Assembly (NCBI RefSeq): GCF_944387725.1
Contig: NZ_CALXGA010000012.1
Coordinates: 1 to 39,168 of the forward strand
Direction: 5' to 3'
DNA from: an uncultured Intestinimonas sp.
GTDB taxonomy: Bacteria > Bacillota > Clostridia > Oscillospirales > Oscillospiraceae
Length of the DNA: 39,168 nucleotides
How positions within the stretch are numbered: the first letter of the stretch is position 1; each line of letters begins with the position of its first letter. Shown here piece by piece: positions 1-6,672 of this stretch. The translations under genes were made by a program, and so were the position numbers. A model generated the notes under the pieces. It made no database searches. It was not told where the DNA came from and worked only from the letters and a program-made list of their open reading frames with translations.

Positions 1-578
1 CCAATGGCTTTGGGGCTGCACCCAAAGCCATCGTGGGCGTACCAGAGCTGGGCACGGGTGGTCCAATAGGATTCCTTTAGGGTATCTGTAGAGAGTACCA
101 GCACCTTTCCCTCGTAGTCCAGTTCTTCAAAGGAGTTTGGTTCACACTGGCCGGGACCGAAGAGTCTCAGCCCCTGATATGCGGCACGGTACTGATCCAC
201 CACACCATCCAGTATGGCAGGGTGACTGGTCACAACGAAGTCCAGGTTATGCCGCTGATCCGGTGGGATGTAGGTCTGGTCGGCCCATGCTCTATTTCTG
301 GGGCTGAATCGCCCGTCCCACTCTTTTTGCTGGATCGTATTAGCCAGCACCCAGGCTGTCCGCTTATAGCCGAACTCTTGGAGAACTTCGGCCAGGCATT
401 CCTTGTCCAGATGGGCGCCGTCGTAGTGCTGTCGGATCGCCTCCTCAATGGCAAGCTTGCAGGCGATGTTTTCCTGGTGGCTGGCCCGCCACAAGGACAG
501 CTCATACCGGCGGCGGGCCTCTTCTGCGGAGTAGGGATAATGATGGGATTTAATAAATTTGACACCATTGACAACCAA
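1..578 (-). CDS. DUF3849-domain protein of a conjugative element, partial
   Basis: An open minus-strand frame runs off the left window edge. Its translation contains hallmarks I associate with DUF3849 proteins of Clostridia conjugative elements: a YPYSAEEARRRYELSLWRAS start, an FGYKRTAWVLANTI block, the QQKEWDGRFSPRNRAWA block, and a C-terminal LSTDTLKESYW...QLWYAHDGFGCSP segment. Biochemical role is unknown; the family occurs in ICE cargo beside other accessory proteins. An in-frame TGA lies at 585-587, and the only early candidate start is TTG at 576-578, without a convincing ribosome site. The neighbouring frame upstream (about 585-682) is open, so the N-terminus may be lost to a frameshift or truncation. 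Codon use is less GC-rich than the core genes further right, in keeping with transferred DNA. Family assignment is fairly sure; the start is not. Confidence 0.65.
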   Translation of the reverse strand, partial: MVVNGVKFIKSHHYPYSAEEARRRYELSLWRASHQENIACKLAIEEAIRQHYDGAHLDKECLAEVLQEFGYKRTAWVLANTIQQKEWDGRFSPRNRAWADQTYIPPDQRHNLDFVVTSHPAILDGVVDQYRAAYQGLRLFGPGQCEPNSFEELDYEGKVLVLSTDTLKESYWTTRAQLWYAHDGFGCSPKAI

Positions 579-678
579 TCTTTGTCACATAAACTCCCAA
601 AACGCCATGTATCAACTCTGTCAACCAGCCTAAAAAGAGTACCAGAAAAGGTGTCTGCTATCTGATTCAAAATGAGCG

Positions 679-713
679 GCAAAGAAGCTGGGCTATAAAC
701 CCAGCTTCTTTGC
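679..713. terminator. Perfect 14-bp hairpin after the 714-1129 gene pair
   Basis: GCAAAGAAGCTGGG (679-692) and its exact complement (700-713) flank a 7-nt loop, directly after the TAA at 714-716. The T-tract on the minus strand is poor (CCGCTCATTTTG), so termination efficiency is uncertain. It could also serve as a boundary hairpin for either strand. Confidence 0.55.
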
Positions 714-941
714 TTATCTCCTTCTAGGTTGAGAAATCAGGCCCCATCTGATCGCCAATGCCTTTGTGATATGGTCAAGCGCCTTGCTGTCAAACATAAA
801 CTGCCCATTCGCTGGGAGGGCCAAGGCCTCAAGGTATGCACCGTTTTCAGCCCAGAAATGATATTCGTTTCTGTACTCATGGGCGTTGACCCAGTTGATT
901 TGCTGACGGACCCATATATTGTTTATCAGCATATCTCTCAA
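714..941 (-). CDS. Small protein of unknown function (75 aa)
   Basis: I do not recognise a family. The predicted product is 75 residues, aromatic-rich in the middle (NEYHFWAENGAYLEAL) and ends in PRRR, with no membrane segment. The proposed start is a TTG at 941-939, ten bases after a strong GGAGG and overlapping the TGA of the upstream gene (TTGA), which suggests translational coupling. An ATG seven bases further in is in another frame and is not used. A perfect hairpin follows the stop codon. The two genes probably form a small operon carried by the same conjugative or mobile segment as the DUF3849 fragment. Confidence 0.5.
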   Translation of the reverse strand: MRDMLINNIWVRQQINWVNAHEYRNEYHFWAENGAYLEALALPANGQFMFDSKALDHITKALAIRWGLISQPRRR

Positions 942-1129
942 AGGATGTTCACCTCCTTGATGGTGCTCTCAAGAATACCACAATCGTTCAGCAGGTGATT
1001 TTTGATGTACTCGATACCGAAGTCACCTGAATAGTATTCGCTGTTCAAGTTGACCTCGCGTATCTTGTGCTCATTGTCCACATTTTGAAAGTGCAGATGA
1101 ATTTCCATCACTGCCCTGTATCGGCCCAT
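938..1129 (-). CDS. Small protein of unknown function (63 aa)
   Basis: The start is placed at ATG 1129-1127 because AAGGAGG lies nine bases upstream; an upstream in-frame start at 1231 would run through the terminator hairpin and has no ribosome site. The product is 63 residues, soluble and rich in charged residues (EIHLHFQNVDNEHKIREVNL). I cannot assign a family. Its stop overlaps the start of the next gene, so both are probably translated as a pair. The low GC content sets it apart from the core genes beyond 3000. Confidence 0.55.
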   Translation of the reverse strand: MGRYRAVMEIHLHFQNVDNEHKIREVNLNSEYYSGDFGIEYIKNHLLNDCGILESTIKEVNIL

Positions 1130-1200
1130 ATCTGTCAACCTCCTTATTAAAATTTTCACCCCCTTATCTATATCATGCCTTTTGGAAGGCTTACAAAACA

Positions 1201-1242
1201 AAAAAGAGAGGGAGGAGATGGTATAAACCATCTCCTCCCTCA
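1201..1242 (-). terminator. Intrinsic terminator abutting the IS left end
   Basis: GAGGGAGGAGATGG (1209-1222), a TATAAA loop, and the exact complement (1229-1242) form a 14-bp perfect stem followed on the minus strand by CTCTTTTTTG. It would stop transcription leaving the transposase gene. The last base of the stem coincides with the first base of the IS terminal repeat. Confidence 0.8.
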
Positions 1243-1268
1243 GCCTGTCGAGAAACCCGGTCTACAGT

Positions 1269-2899
1269 TTATGCGTAGGCCGGGTTTCTGGCGCGAAGTG
1301 TGCAGAGCAGGATACAAATGAAGGGTGAACGCTTCTCCCTCCACAGCCATTTGGCCAGTTTTTTGAGGTTCATGGCAGCAAATTTAAGCTTCACCCAGTT
1401 GGTAACCTGGGCCAAGCCTCTGTACTGCGTATAACGCATGGCGTGTTTTTCCTTGGCGTCTGCAAAGACCCGTTCAATGGTCTCTTTCCGCCGCTTGTAG
1501 AGCTCCTGGTATTTGGGCGTATAGCGGGCGTCGTCGGCCAATTCCTCGTAGTCCTTCCAGATATGCCTCTGCACGGTCTTTACACAGTCCTTGGAGCAGG
1601 TACACAGATGGCGGGTGGGACAGTTGAGGCAGATCTTGGGGTCGCTTTTGTATTCCCGGTATCCGTCCCGGTTGGTGGTGCGGTAAGTCAGGACCTGGAA
1701 TTCCGGGCAGAGCACACAGTCGTAATGCTCGTCATAGACATACTTCCACCACTCGTGGCCGCCCTTCCTGGTCTGAGGCCGCTTGTAAGCGGTGGACAGC
1801 ACACGTCCATCTTCAAATGCCTTCTTGCAGATATGAGGCGTCTTGTCAGCGGAGTCGGCAACAATGGTCTCCATTTCCGGGAACGCTGCTGTTACACGGT
1901 CATAGACCTCATCAAAGGCCACGCTGTCATGTACATTCCCGGGGGTAACGACGGTCTCCAGAATAAATCCATGCTTGTCACAGGCCGTGTGGGCCTCATA
2001 GGCAAACTGCCGCTTGTGGTCTCCCTTGACAAACAAGCCGCTGTCCGGATCGGTCACGCTCCGCTTCGCGGCACGCAGCTTCTCCTTCTTCCGCCGGGCC
2101 AGCTTCTTCTTCGAGGTATTCTCCCGCCGCTTCTTTGCCGGAGCCGGAGGCTCGTCATCATCGTCAAACGGTTTCTTCCCATGTGCCTCCCGGTCCGCGT
2201 TTACCTCCTCCATCAGTTCCTTGGCATATTGTCTGGAGGCTGCCGGGACCTGCACCTTCACCTGCTTTTTCGTATTTGCGTTGGCTTTGATATGCGTGCC
2301 GTCTATAAAGACTGCCCTGGGGGAGAGGTATCCCGCCTGCGCCACTTCCTCCAGGATCCAACGGAATACCTGGTCTACCGTTTCCTCGGTAAAACGGTGC
2401 CGGAAATTGTAACTCACCGTGGAAAAATGCGGTGTTTCTTCCTAAAGGCTGTACCCCAGAAACCAGCGATATACAATATTGAGGGAGACCTCCTCCGCCG
2501 TCCGCCGCAGGGACGGCAGCCCGTACAGATGCTGGATCAGCACCATCTTAAACAGCACCACGGGATCTATGCTCGGCCTGCCATTGTCCTCACAATACAG
2601 CGGCTCTACCATTTCGTACAGCCTGCTGAAATCCACCGCTTGATCGATTTTTCGCAGCAGATGATCCTGCGGGACTAGGGCTTGTTTGAAACATGTCAAC
2701 ATGCCCAACCGGTGGGTCTTTTGCCCCCTGGACGGCGCAATTTTTCCTTGAAATCCGCCAGGATTCCTGCGAAAAAATTGCTTGCCAGCGGCCCAAAATC
2801 CCTCGCTGCCGGACACATCGCCAATTTTCAAACAAGCCCTAATCTGTCTATCCCTACGATCTCAATCACATCTCGCTCCATTTTTCCCCGTTCCAGCAT
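1269..2899 (-). pseudogene. IS1182-family DDE transposase, disrupted
   Basis: The original gene starts at ATG 2899-2897 after GGAGGAGGGAG and would encode about 488 aa. Residues 1-20 end in VGIDRL. The frame is then cut by a 162-bp element (2678-2839) plus a TA duplication. Removing element and one TA restores IDRLVPQDHLLRKID, the conserved IS1182 N-terminus. A second lesion is TAG at 2444-2442 (codon 98): GYSL-stop-EETPHFST, where CAG to TAG is the simplest cause. Downstream, the frame is intact to the stop at 1269 and keeps the DDE landmarks (FIDGTHIKANANTKK, IVADSADKTPHI, IERVFADAKEKHAMRYTQYRG) and a cysteine cluster (CLNCPTRHLCTC). Without suppression and excision no full transposase can be made. 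Internal re-starts at 2697 or GTG 2417 would give only fragments. Confidence 0.9.
2678..2839. mobile_element. 162-bp MITE with 14-bp terminal repeats and TA target duplication
   Basis: Both ends are GGGCTTGTTTGAAA in inverted orientation (2678-2691 and 2826-2839), each flanked by TA (2676-2677 and 2840-2841). The interior has no gene and contains further inverted segments around GCAATTTTT and AAAAATTGC. Insertion split codon 20 of the IS1182 transposase, and precise excision would restore the conserved protein. The same terminal repeat and TA occur at 39095-39110, next to a transposase C-terminus, so this is probably a non-autonomous derivative of that IS. Confidence 0.85.
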
Positions 2900-2978
2900 C
2901 TTTCATCACTCCCTCCTCCCTATTTTACCTCATTCATATGAAAAAGCCCAGCTTATGCTGGACTTTTTCGACAGGCTG

Positions 2979-3017
2979 CGGACCCCTGTGCGTTTGGCAC
3001 AGGGGTCCGCCGTTTTT
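2979..3017. terminator. Terminator hairpin of the EFR1 gene, bordered by the IS
   Basis: CGGACCCCTGTG (2979-2990) and CACAGGGGTCCG (2998-3009) form a 12-bp stem with a 7-nt loop. On the plus strand it is followed by CCGTTTTT. On the minus strand, the direction of the EFR1 gene, the base of the stem meets the IS end directly, so the original T-tract appears displaced by the insertion. Confidence 0.65.
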
Positions 3018-3085
3018 CCGGGTGACTTTCTCCCCGGACCGCCGGGTCCTCACAGACCCCGAGGCGTTCCTCCCGGAGGGATGCG

Positions 3086-3910
3086 TCAGACAAAGAGGGC
3101 CGGCTCCGCCCGGCGGGCAAAGCCCAGCTCCAGCTCCTCCTTGTGGTAGAGGTAGCCGGGGTCGTCGTAGTACTTGGCCCCCTTGGGGCACTTCTTGACA
3201 CAGGCCCCGCACTTGATGCAGATGCCCCGGAAGGCGCGCACATCCTCCGGGTCGATGGAGCCCATGGGACACACCCGGGCGCACAGGCCGCAGCCGTCGC
3301 AGGCGTCGCTGGTCTTGGGCTTCACCTTGCGGATGTCGATGGGGTTGCCCTTCCGGTCCCGGGGCTGGTAGTAGGGGCGGATGGGCTCCTCTCCCCGGAC
3401 CGCCGCCGGGGCATGGGGGACCGACGGGTCCCAGGCCGCCGCCTTTTCCGCCACCTGGCGGGCAAACCCATCGGCGATCTCCAGGTCCTTGACGTCCGGC
3501 CGTCCGGCGGCCAGGACCCGGGAGAAGGCGTGTTCCCCGATGAAGGCCGCCCCGGCGATGGTGTGGAAGCCCCCCGCCTCCAACAGGTCCCGGAGCTCGA
3601 TGAGTCCGTCGTCAAAGTCCCGGTTGCCGTATAGGGAGACGGGCGCCGCCAAGGCGCCGTTCCCCTTCACCGTCCGTAAGTAGGGCAGGAGTACATTGGG
3701 CACCCGCCCGGCGTAGACCGGACAGCCGAAGATCACCAAGCCCCCCTCCCCCAGCGCCGGGAAGCCCTCCCGGGCGGAGGGCAGGGTGAAGTCGTAGGTG
3801 CGGTACGCCGCCTTCAAAAGGCCGGCGGCCTCCCGGGCTACCCGGGTGGCAATGGTCTCGGTGGTGCCGGTGGCGCTGAAATAAATGGCCCAGACGCTCT
3901 TGATTTCCAT
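3086..3910 (-). CDS. EFR1-family flavodoxin-ferredoxin
   Basis: The 274-aa product joins an N-terminal flavodoxin-like domain (YFSATGTTETIA, residues about 10-21, the FMN phosphate loop; FGCPVYAGRVP near residue 60) to a C-terminal pair of [4Fe-4S] motifs, CDGCGLCARVCPMG and CIKCGACVKKCPKG (about residues 204-247). This architecture defines the EFR1 family of anaerobe electron carriers; physiological partners are unknown. The ATG at 3910 follows AGAGGG. It has its own promoter in the gap after feoB. Its position beside feoAB hints at a link between iron supply and iron-sulfur electron transfer, but that is context only. Confidence 0.9.
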   Translation of the reverse strand: MEIKSVWAIYFSATGTTETIATRVAREAAGLLKAAYRTYDFTLPSAREGFPALGEGGLVIFGCPVYAGRVPNVLLPYLRTVKGNGALAAPVSLYGNRDFDDGLIELRDLLEAGGFHTIAGAAFIGEHAFSRVLAAGRPDVKDLEIADGFARQVAEKAAAWDPSVPHAPAAVRGEEPIRPYYQPRDRKGNPIDIRKVKPKTSDACDGCGLCARVCPMGSIDPEDVRAFRGICIKCGACVKKCPKGAKYYDDPGYLYHKEELELGFARRAEPALFV

Positions 3911-3969
3911 AAAAATACCCTCTTTTCTCTCTGCCCTGCTCTTCGGGCGGGATGTGCTCCTATGGCACC

Positions 3970-3998
3970 ATTATACAGGCTGAGGGGCTCGGATGCAA
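3970..3998 (-). promoter_or_regulatory. Sigma-A promoter of the EFR1 gene
   Basis: TTGCAT (-35, 3998-3993) and a perfect TATAAT (-10, 3975-3970) are separated by exactly 17 bp. It lies between the feoB stop (4017) and the EFR1 start (3910), giving a leader of about 55 nt. Confidence 0.8.
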
Positions 3999-4016
3999 GT
4001 TCGATTTCGCCCCTTC

Positions 4017-6167
4017 TTAGCCCAGCCCCAGGGCCCGGGCGGCGGCCGCCGTCAGGGCGCACAGGCCCATCCCCACGGCGGTGGGCAGGGCGATGGCCAG
4101 CAGGGTCCACCGGACGCTGCCGGTCTCCTTGGCGATGGTGAGGCAGGTGGTGGAGCAGGGCCAGTGGAAGAGGGAAAAGAGGATGGTGCATACAGCGGTG
4201 CGCCAGGTCCAGCCGTTCTGGACCAGCAGGGCCCGGAGGGCCTCCAGGTCCCCCAGGTCCGTGAGGCTCCCGGCGGCCAGGTAGCCCATGAGCATCACCG
4301 GCACCACGATCTCATTGGCGGGAAAGCCCAGGAGAAAGGCCATGAGGATGACGCCGTCCAGCCCCAGCAGCCGGGCAAAGGGGTCCAGGGCTCCGGTGCA
4401 GAGGCTCAGCAGGGTCCCCTCCCCCACCCGGAGGTTGGCGCACAGCCAGATCACCAGCCCCGCCGGCGCGGCCACCGCCGCCGCCCGGCCCAGGACGAAG
4501 ACCGTCCGGTCCAGCAGGGAGCGGACCACCACCTGGCCCACCCGGGGCCTGCGGTAGGGGGGCAGCTCCAGCACAAAGGCCGAGGGCACCCCCTTGAGCA
4601 CGGTGGCCGACAGGATCCGGGAGGTCCAGAAGGTCATGGCCACCCCCAGGAGGATGACGCCGGTGAGCAGCCCCGCCGCCAGCAGGGACCGGCCCAGACC
4701 GCCCCCGGCCCCCACAAAGAACATGGTGAGCAGGGCGATGAGGGTGGGAAAGCGGCCGTTGCAGGGGACGAAGCTGTTGGTGAGGACGGCGATGAGCCGC
4801 TCCCGGGGGGAGTCGATGATCCGGCAGCCCACCACCCCCGCCGCGTTGCACCCAAAGCCCATGCACATGGTCAGGGCCTGTTTGCCGCAGGCCCGGGCCT
4901 TTTGGAAGGCGTGGTCCAGGACGAAGGCCACCCGGGGCAGGTAGCCGAAGTCCTCCAGGAGGGTGAAGAGGGGAAAGAAGATGGCCATGGGGGGCAGCAT
5001 CACCGACACCACCCAGGCCAGGGTCCGGTAGACCCCCAGCACCAGGGCGCCGTGGAGCCACGCCGGGGCGTGTAAGTACCAAAAGAGGTCCGTGAGCCGG
5101 TCCTGAACCCAGAAGAGGGCCCTGGAGAGCAGCGACGAGGGCAGGTTGGCTCCCCAGATGGTGAGCCAGAGGGCCAGGGCCAGCAGGCCCAGCATCACCG
5201 GGATGCCCGTGGCCCGGCTGGTGAACAGGCGGTCCAGCCGGGCGTCCCGCGCCTCCCGCCGGGTGGGGCGGCAGGTCGCCACCGCCTCCGCGATCCCGGC
5301 GGCGGCGCGAACCAGGGCCGAGGCCACCGCCTCCCGGAGAGCTTCCCCCTCCCATCCGGCAGCTTCCAGCTCTGCCCGGGCCGAGGCCAGGGCGGCGGAG
5401 ACCGCCGGGTCCGCCCCTGGGTCCCCGCCCAAAGCTTCGGACAGGCTCTGGAGCAGGGAGGGGTCCCGGTCCAACAGCCGCAGGGCCGTCCACCGGGCGG
5501 GGAGCCGCCCCGACAGCCACGCCGTCAGCGGGGGCTCCAGCCGGGCCAGGGCGGCCTCCACCGCCGGAGGGTAGTCCGCCCGGAAGGGCTCCGGCGGCTG
5601 GGGGGCATCACAGACCCCCTCCACCGCCGCCATCAGGGGCTCCAGGCCCTCCAGCCGCCCCGCCGAGGTCCCCACCACCGGAACGCCCAGAATCTGGGAG
5701 AGCTTTTCCAAATCCACCTGAATGCCCTTGGCCCGGGCCTCATCCAGGAGGTTGACGCAGACCACCGTCCGGGGCATGAGCTCCAGGGTCTGGAGGACCA
5801 GGTTCAGATTGCGCTCCAGGCAGGTGGCGTCACAGACCACCACCGCCGCGCCGGCCCCGCCGAAGCAGAGGAAGTCCCGGGCGGCCTCCTCCTCGGCGGA
5901 TCGGGCCAGGAGGGAGTAGGTCCCCGGCAGGTCCACCAGAATGTAGTCCCGGCCGTGGCGGATGTGGCGGCCCTGGGCGTTGGCCACCGTCTTGCCGGGC
6001 CAGTTCCCCGTGTGCTGGCGCAGGCCGGTGAGGGCGTTGAAGAGGGTGGATTTCCCCACGTTGGGGTTGCCCGCCAGGGCCACCACCCGGTCCTGGGGGC
6101 TCCGCCGCTGGATCACCAGCGCCCCGCCGGCGGCCCCCGCGCCGGTGGAGGTGTGGGTGAGCCCCAT
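4017..6167 (-). CDS. feoB: Ferrous iron transport protein B
   Basis: FeoB is the inner-membrane Fe(II) transporter with an N-terminal GTPase domain. The 716-aa product shows G1 GNPNVGKST (residues 33-41), the conserved GNWPGKTV switch I region, G3 DLPGTYSL, G4 NLLDEA and G5-like TSAGRLEG, then a helical spacer and a multi-span membrane part with two Gate-type regions (VMLPPMAIFFPLFTLLEDFG, LTNSFVPCNGRFPTLIALL). The length fits the family. The start is ATG 6167-6165, which overlaps the feoA stop (TGATG); the longer upstream frame has no ribosome site and lies over feoA. No feoC follows. The gene ends 18 bp before the EFR1 promoter region. Confidence 0.96.
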   Translation of the reverse strand: MGLTHTSTGAGAAGGALVIQRRSPQDRVVALAGNPNVGKSTLFNALTGLRQHTGNWPGKTVANAQGRHIRHGRDYILVDLPGTYSLLARSAEEEAARDFLCFGGAGAAVVVCDATCLERNLNLVLQTLELMPRTVVCVNLLDEARAKGIQVDLEKLSQILGVPVVGTSAGRLEGLEPLMAAVEGVCDAPQPPEPFRADYPPAVEAALARLEPPLTAWLSGRLPARWTALRLLDRDPSLLQSLSEALGGDPGADPAVSAALASARAELEAAGWEGEALREAVASALVRAAAGIAEAVATCRPTRREARDARLDRLFTSRATGIPVMLGLLALALWLTIWGANLPSSLLSRALFWVQDRLTDLFWYLHAPAWLHGALVLGVYRTLAWVVSVMLPPMAIFFPLFTLLEDFGYLPRVAFVLDHAFQKARACGKQALTMCMGFGCNAAGVVGCRIIDSPRERLIAVLTNSFVPCNGRFPTLIALLTMFFVGAGGGLGRSLLAAGLLTGVILLGVAMTFWTSRILSATVLKGVPSAFVLELPPYRRPRVGQVVVRSLLDRTVFVLGRAAAVAAPAGLVIWLCANLRVGEGTLLSLCTGALDPFARLLGLDGVILMAFLLGFPANEIVVPVMLMGYLAAGSLTDLGDLEALRALLVQNGWTWRTAVCTILFSLFHWPCSTTCLTIAKETGSVRWTLLAIALPTAVGMGLCALTAAAARALGLG

Positions 6168-6415
6168 CAGACCGTCACCGGGCCGGGGGCCAGGCCCACG
6201 GAGGCGGCGTCCCGGGTCCGCAGGGCTACCACGGCCCCCCGGATGAGGTAGGCCGCCGGGTCCCCGGCGGGGCTCCGGCCCCGGCAGGTCACCCGAGTGC
6301 CCGGGATGAGCCCCATGTCCAGCAGCCGGCGGCCCATGGCGGGCTCGGCCTCCACCCGGACCACATAGGCGCTCTGGCCGTCTCCGAGGCGGTCCAGAGA
6401 AAAAGAACTCAACAT
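6167..6415 (-). CDS. feoA: Ferrous iron transport protein A
   Basis: FeoA is a small SH3-fold cytoplasmic partner of FeoB. The 82-aa product shows the family core: SLDRLGDGQSAYVVRV, MGRRLLDMGLIPGTRVTC, and a C-terminal YLIRGAVVALRTRDAASV. The start at 6415 is preceded by GGGAG nine bases upstream; an alternative 27 residues earlier lacks a site and family similarity. Its stop overlaps the feoB start by one base, so the pair is coupled. It is divergent from the nucleotidyltransferase gene at 6673. Confidence 0.94.
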   Translation of the reverse strand: MLSSFSLDRLGDGQSAYVVRVEAEPAMGRRLLDMGLIPGTRVTCRGRSPAGDPAAYLIRGAVVALRTRDAASVGLAPGPVTV

Positions 6416-6608
6416 GATTGGCAGCTCCCATCCTAAATGTTGTGAGCGGAAAACCTGGGCAGCGCCGGACAAAGCGCGCCCAACGGCTTTGCGCAATGCC
6501 GCCCTTGGTCTCCCACCCTATCTTATGCGAAGGGGGTCGAAGGGGGACCATGGCGGGACGCGCCGGGGTACCGAAAGGGGGACGCCGGACCTTCCCCCCG
6601 CCGGGGCG

Positions 6609-6636
6609 TTTACATTTCCGGCACCCTGGCCATACT
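6609..6636 (+). promoter_or_regulatory. Candidate promoter of the nucleotidyltransferase fusion gene
   Basis: TTTACA (6609-6614) and CATACT (6631-6636), spaced 16 bp, precede the GTG start at 6673. The match is moderate. The rest of the 257-bp gap between feoA and this gene is GC-rich; no clear promoter for feoA or Fur-type operator was seen in it. Confidence 0.4.
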
Positions 6637-6672
6637 AGAGGAAATCACCTTTTGAGAGAGGATGGTTTCCCA

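Larger units (their letters stand above)
1242..2978 (-). mobile_element. IS1182-family insertion sequence, interrupted by a MITE
   Basis: The ends are proposed from imperfect terminal inverted repeats: CAGCCTGTCGAGAAA at the left (from 1242) and, read inward from the right end, CAGCCTGTCGAAAAAG (ending at 2978). Without the nested 162-bp element and its duplicated TA the IS would be about 1.57 kb with a single transposase gene. No clear direct repeat flanks it. Both flanks are instead hairpins: the terminator at 1209-1242 and the one at 2979-3009. The element separates AT-richer mobile DNA on its left from core genes on its right. Confidence 0.75.

Noticed and set aside
230..682. 150-codon minus-strand frame
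   Set aside because: Over 230-560 it is out of frame with the DUF3849 protein; only its first part (585-682) might belong to a frameshifted N-terminus.
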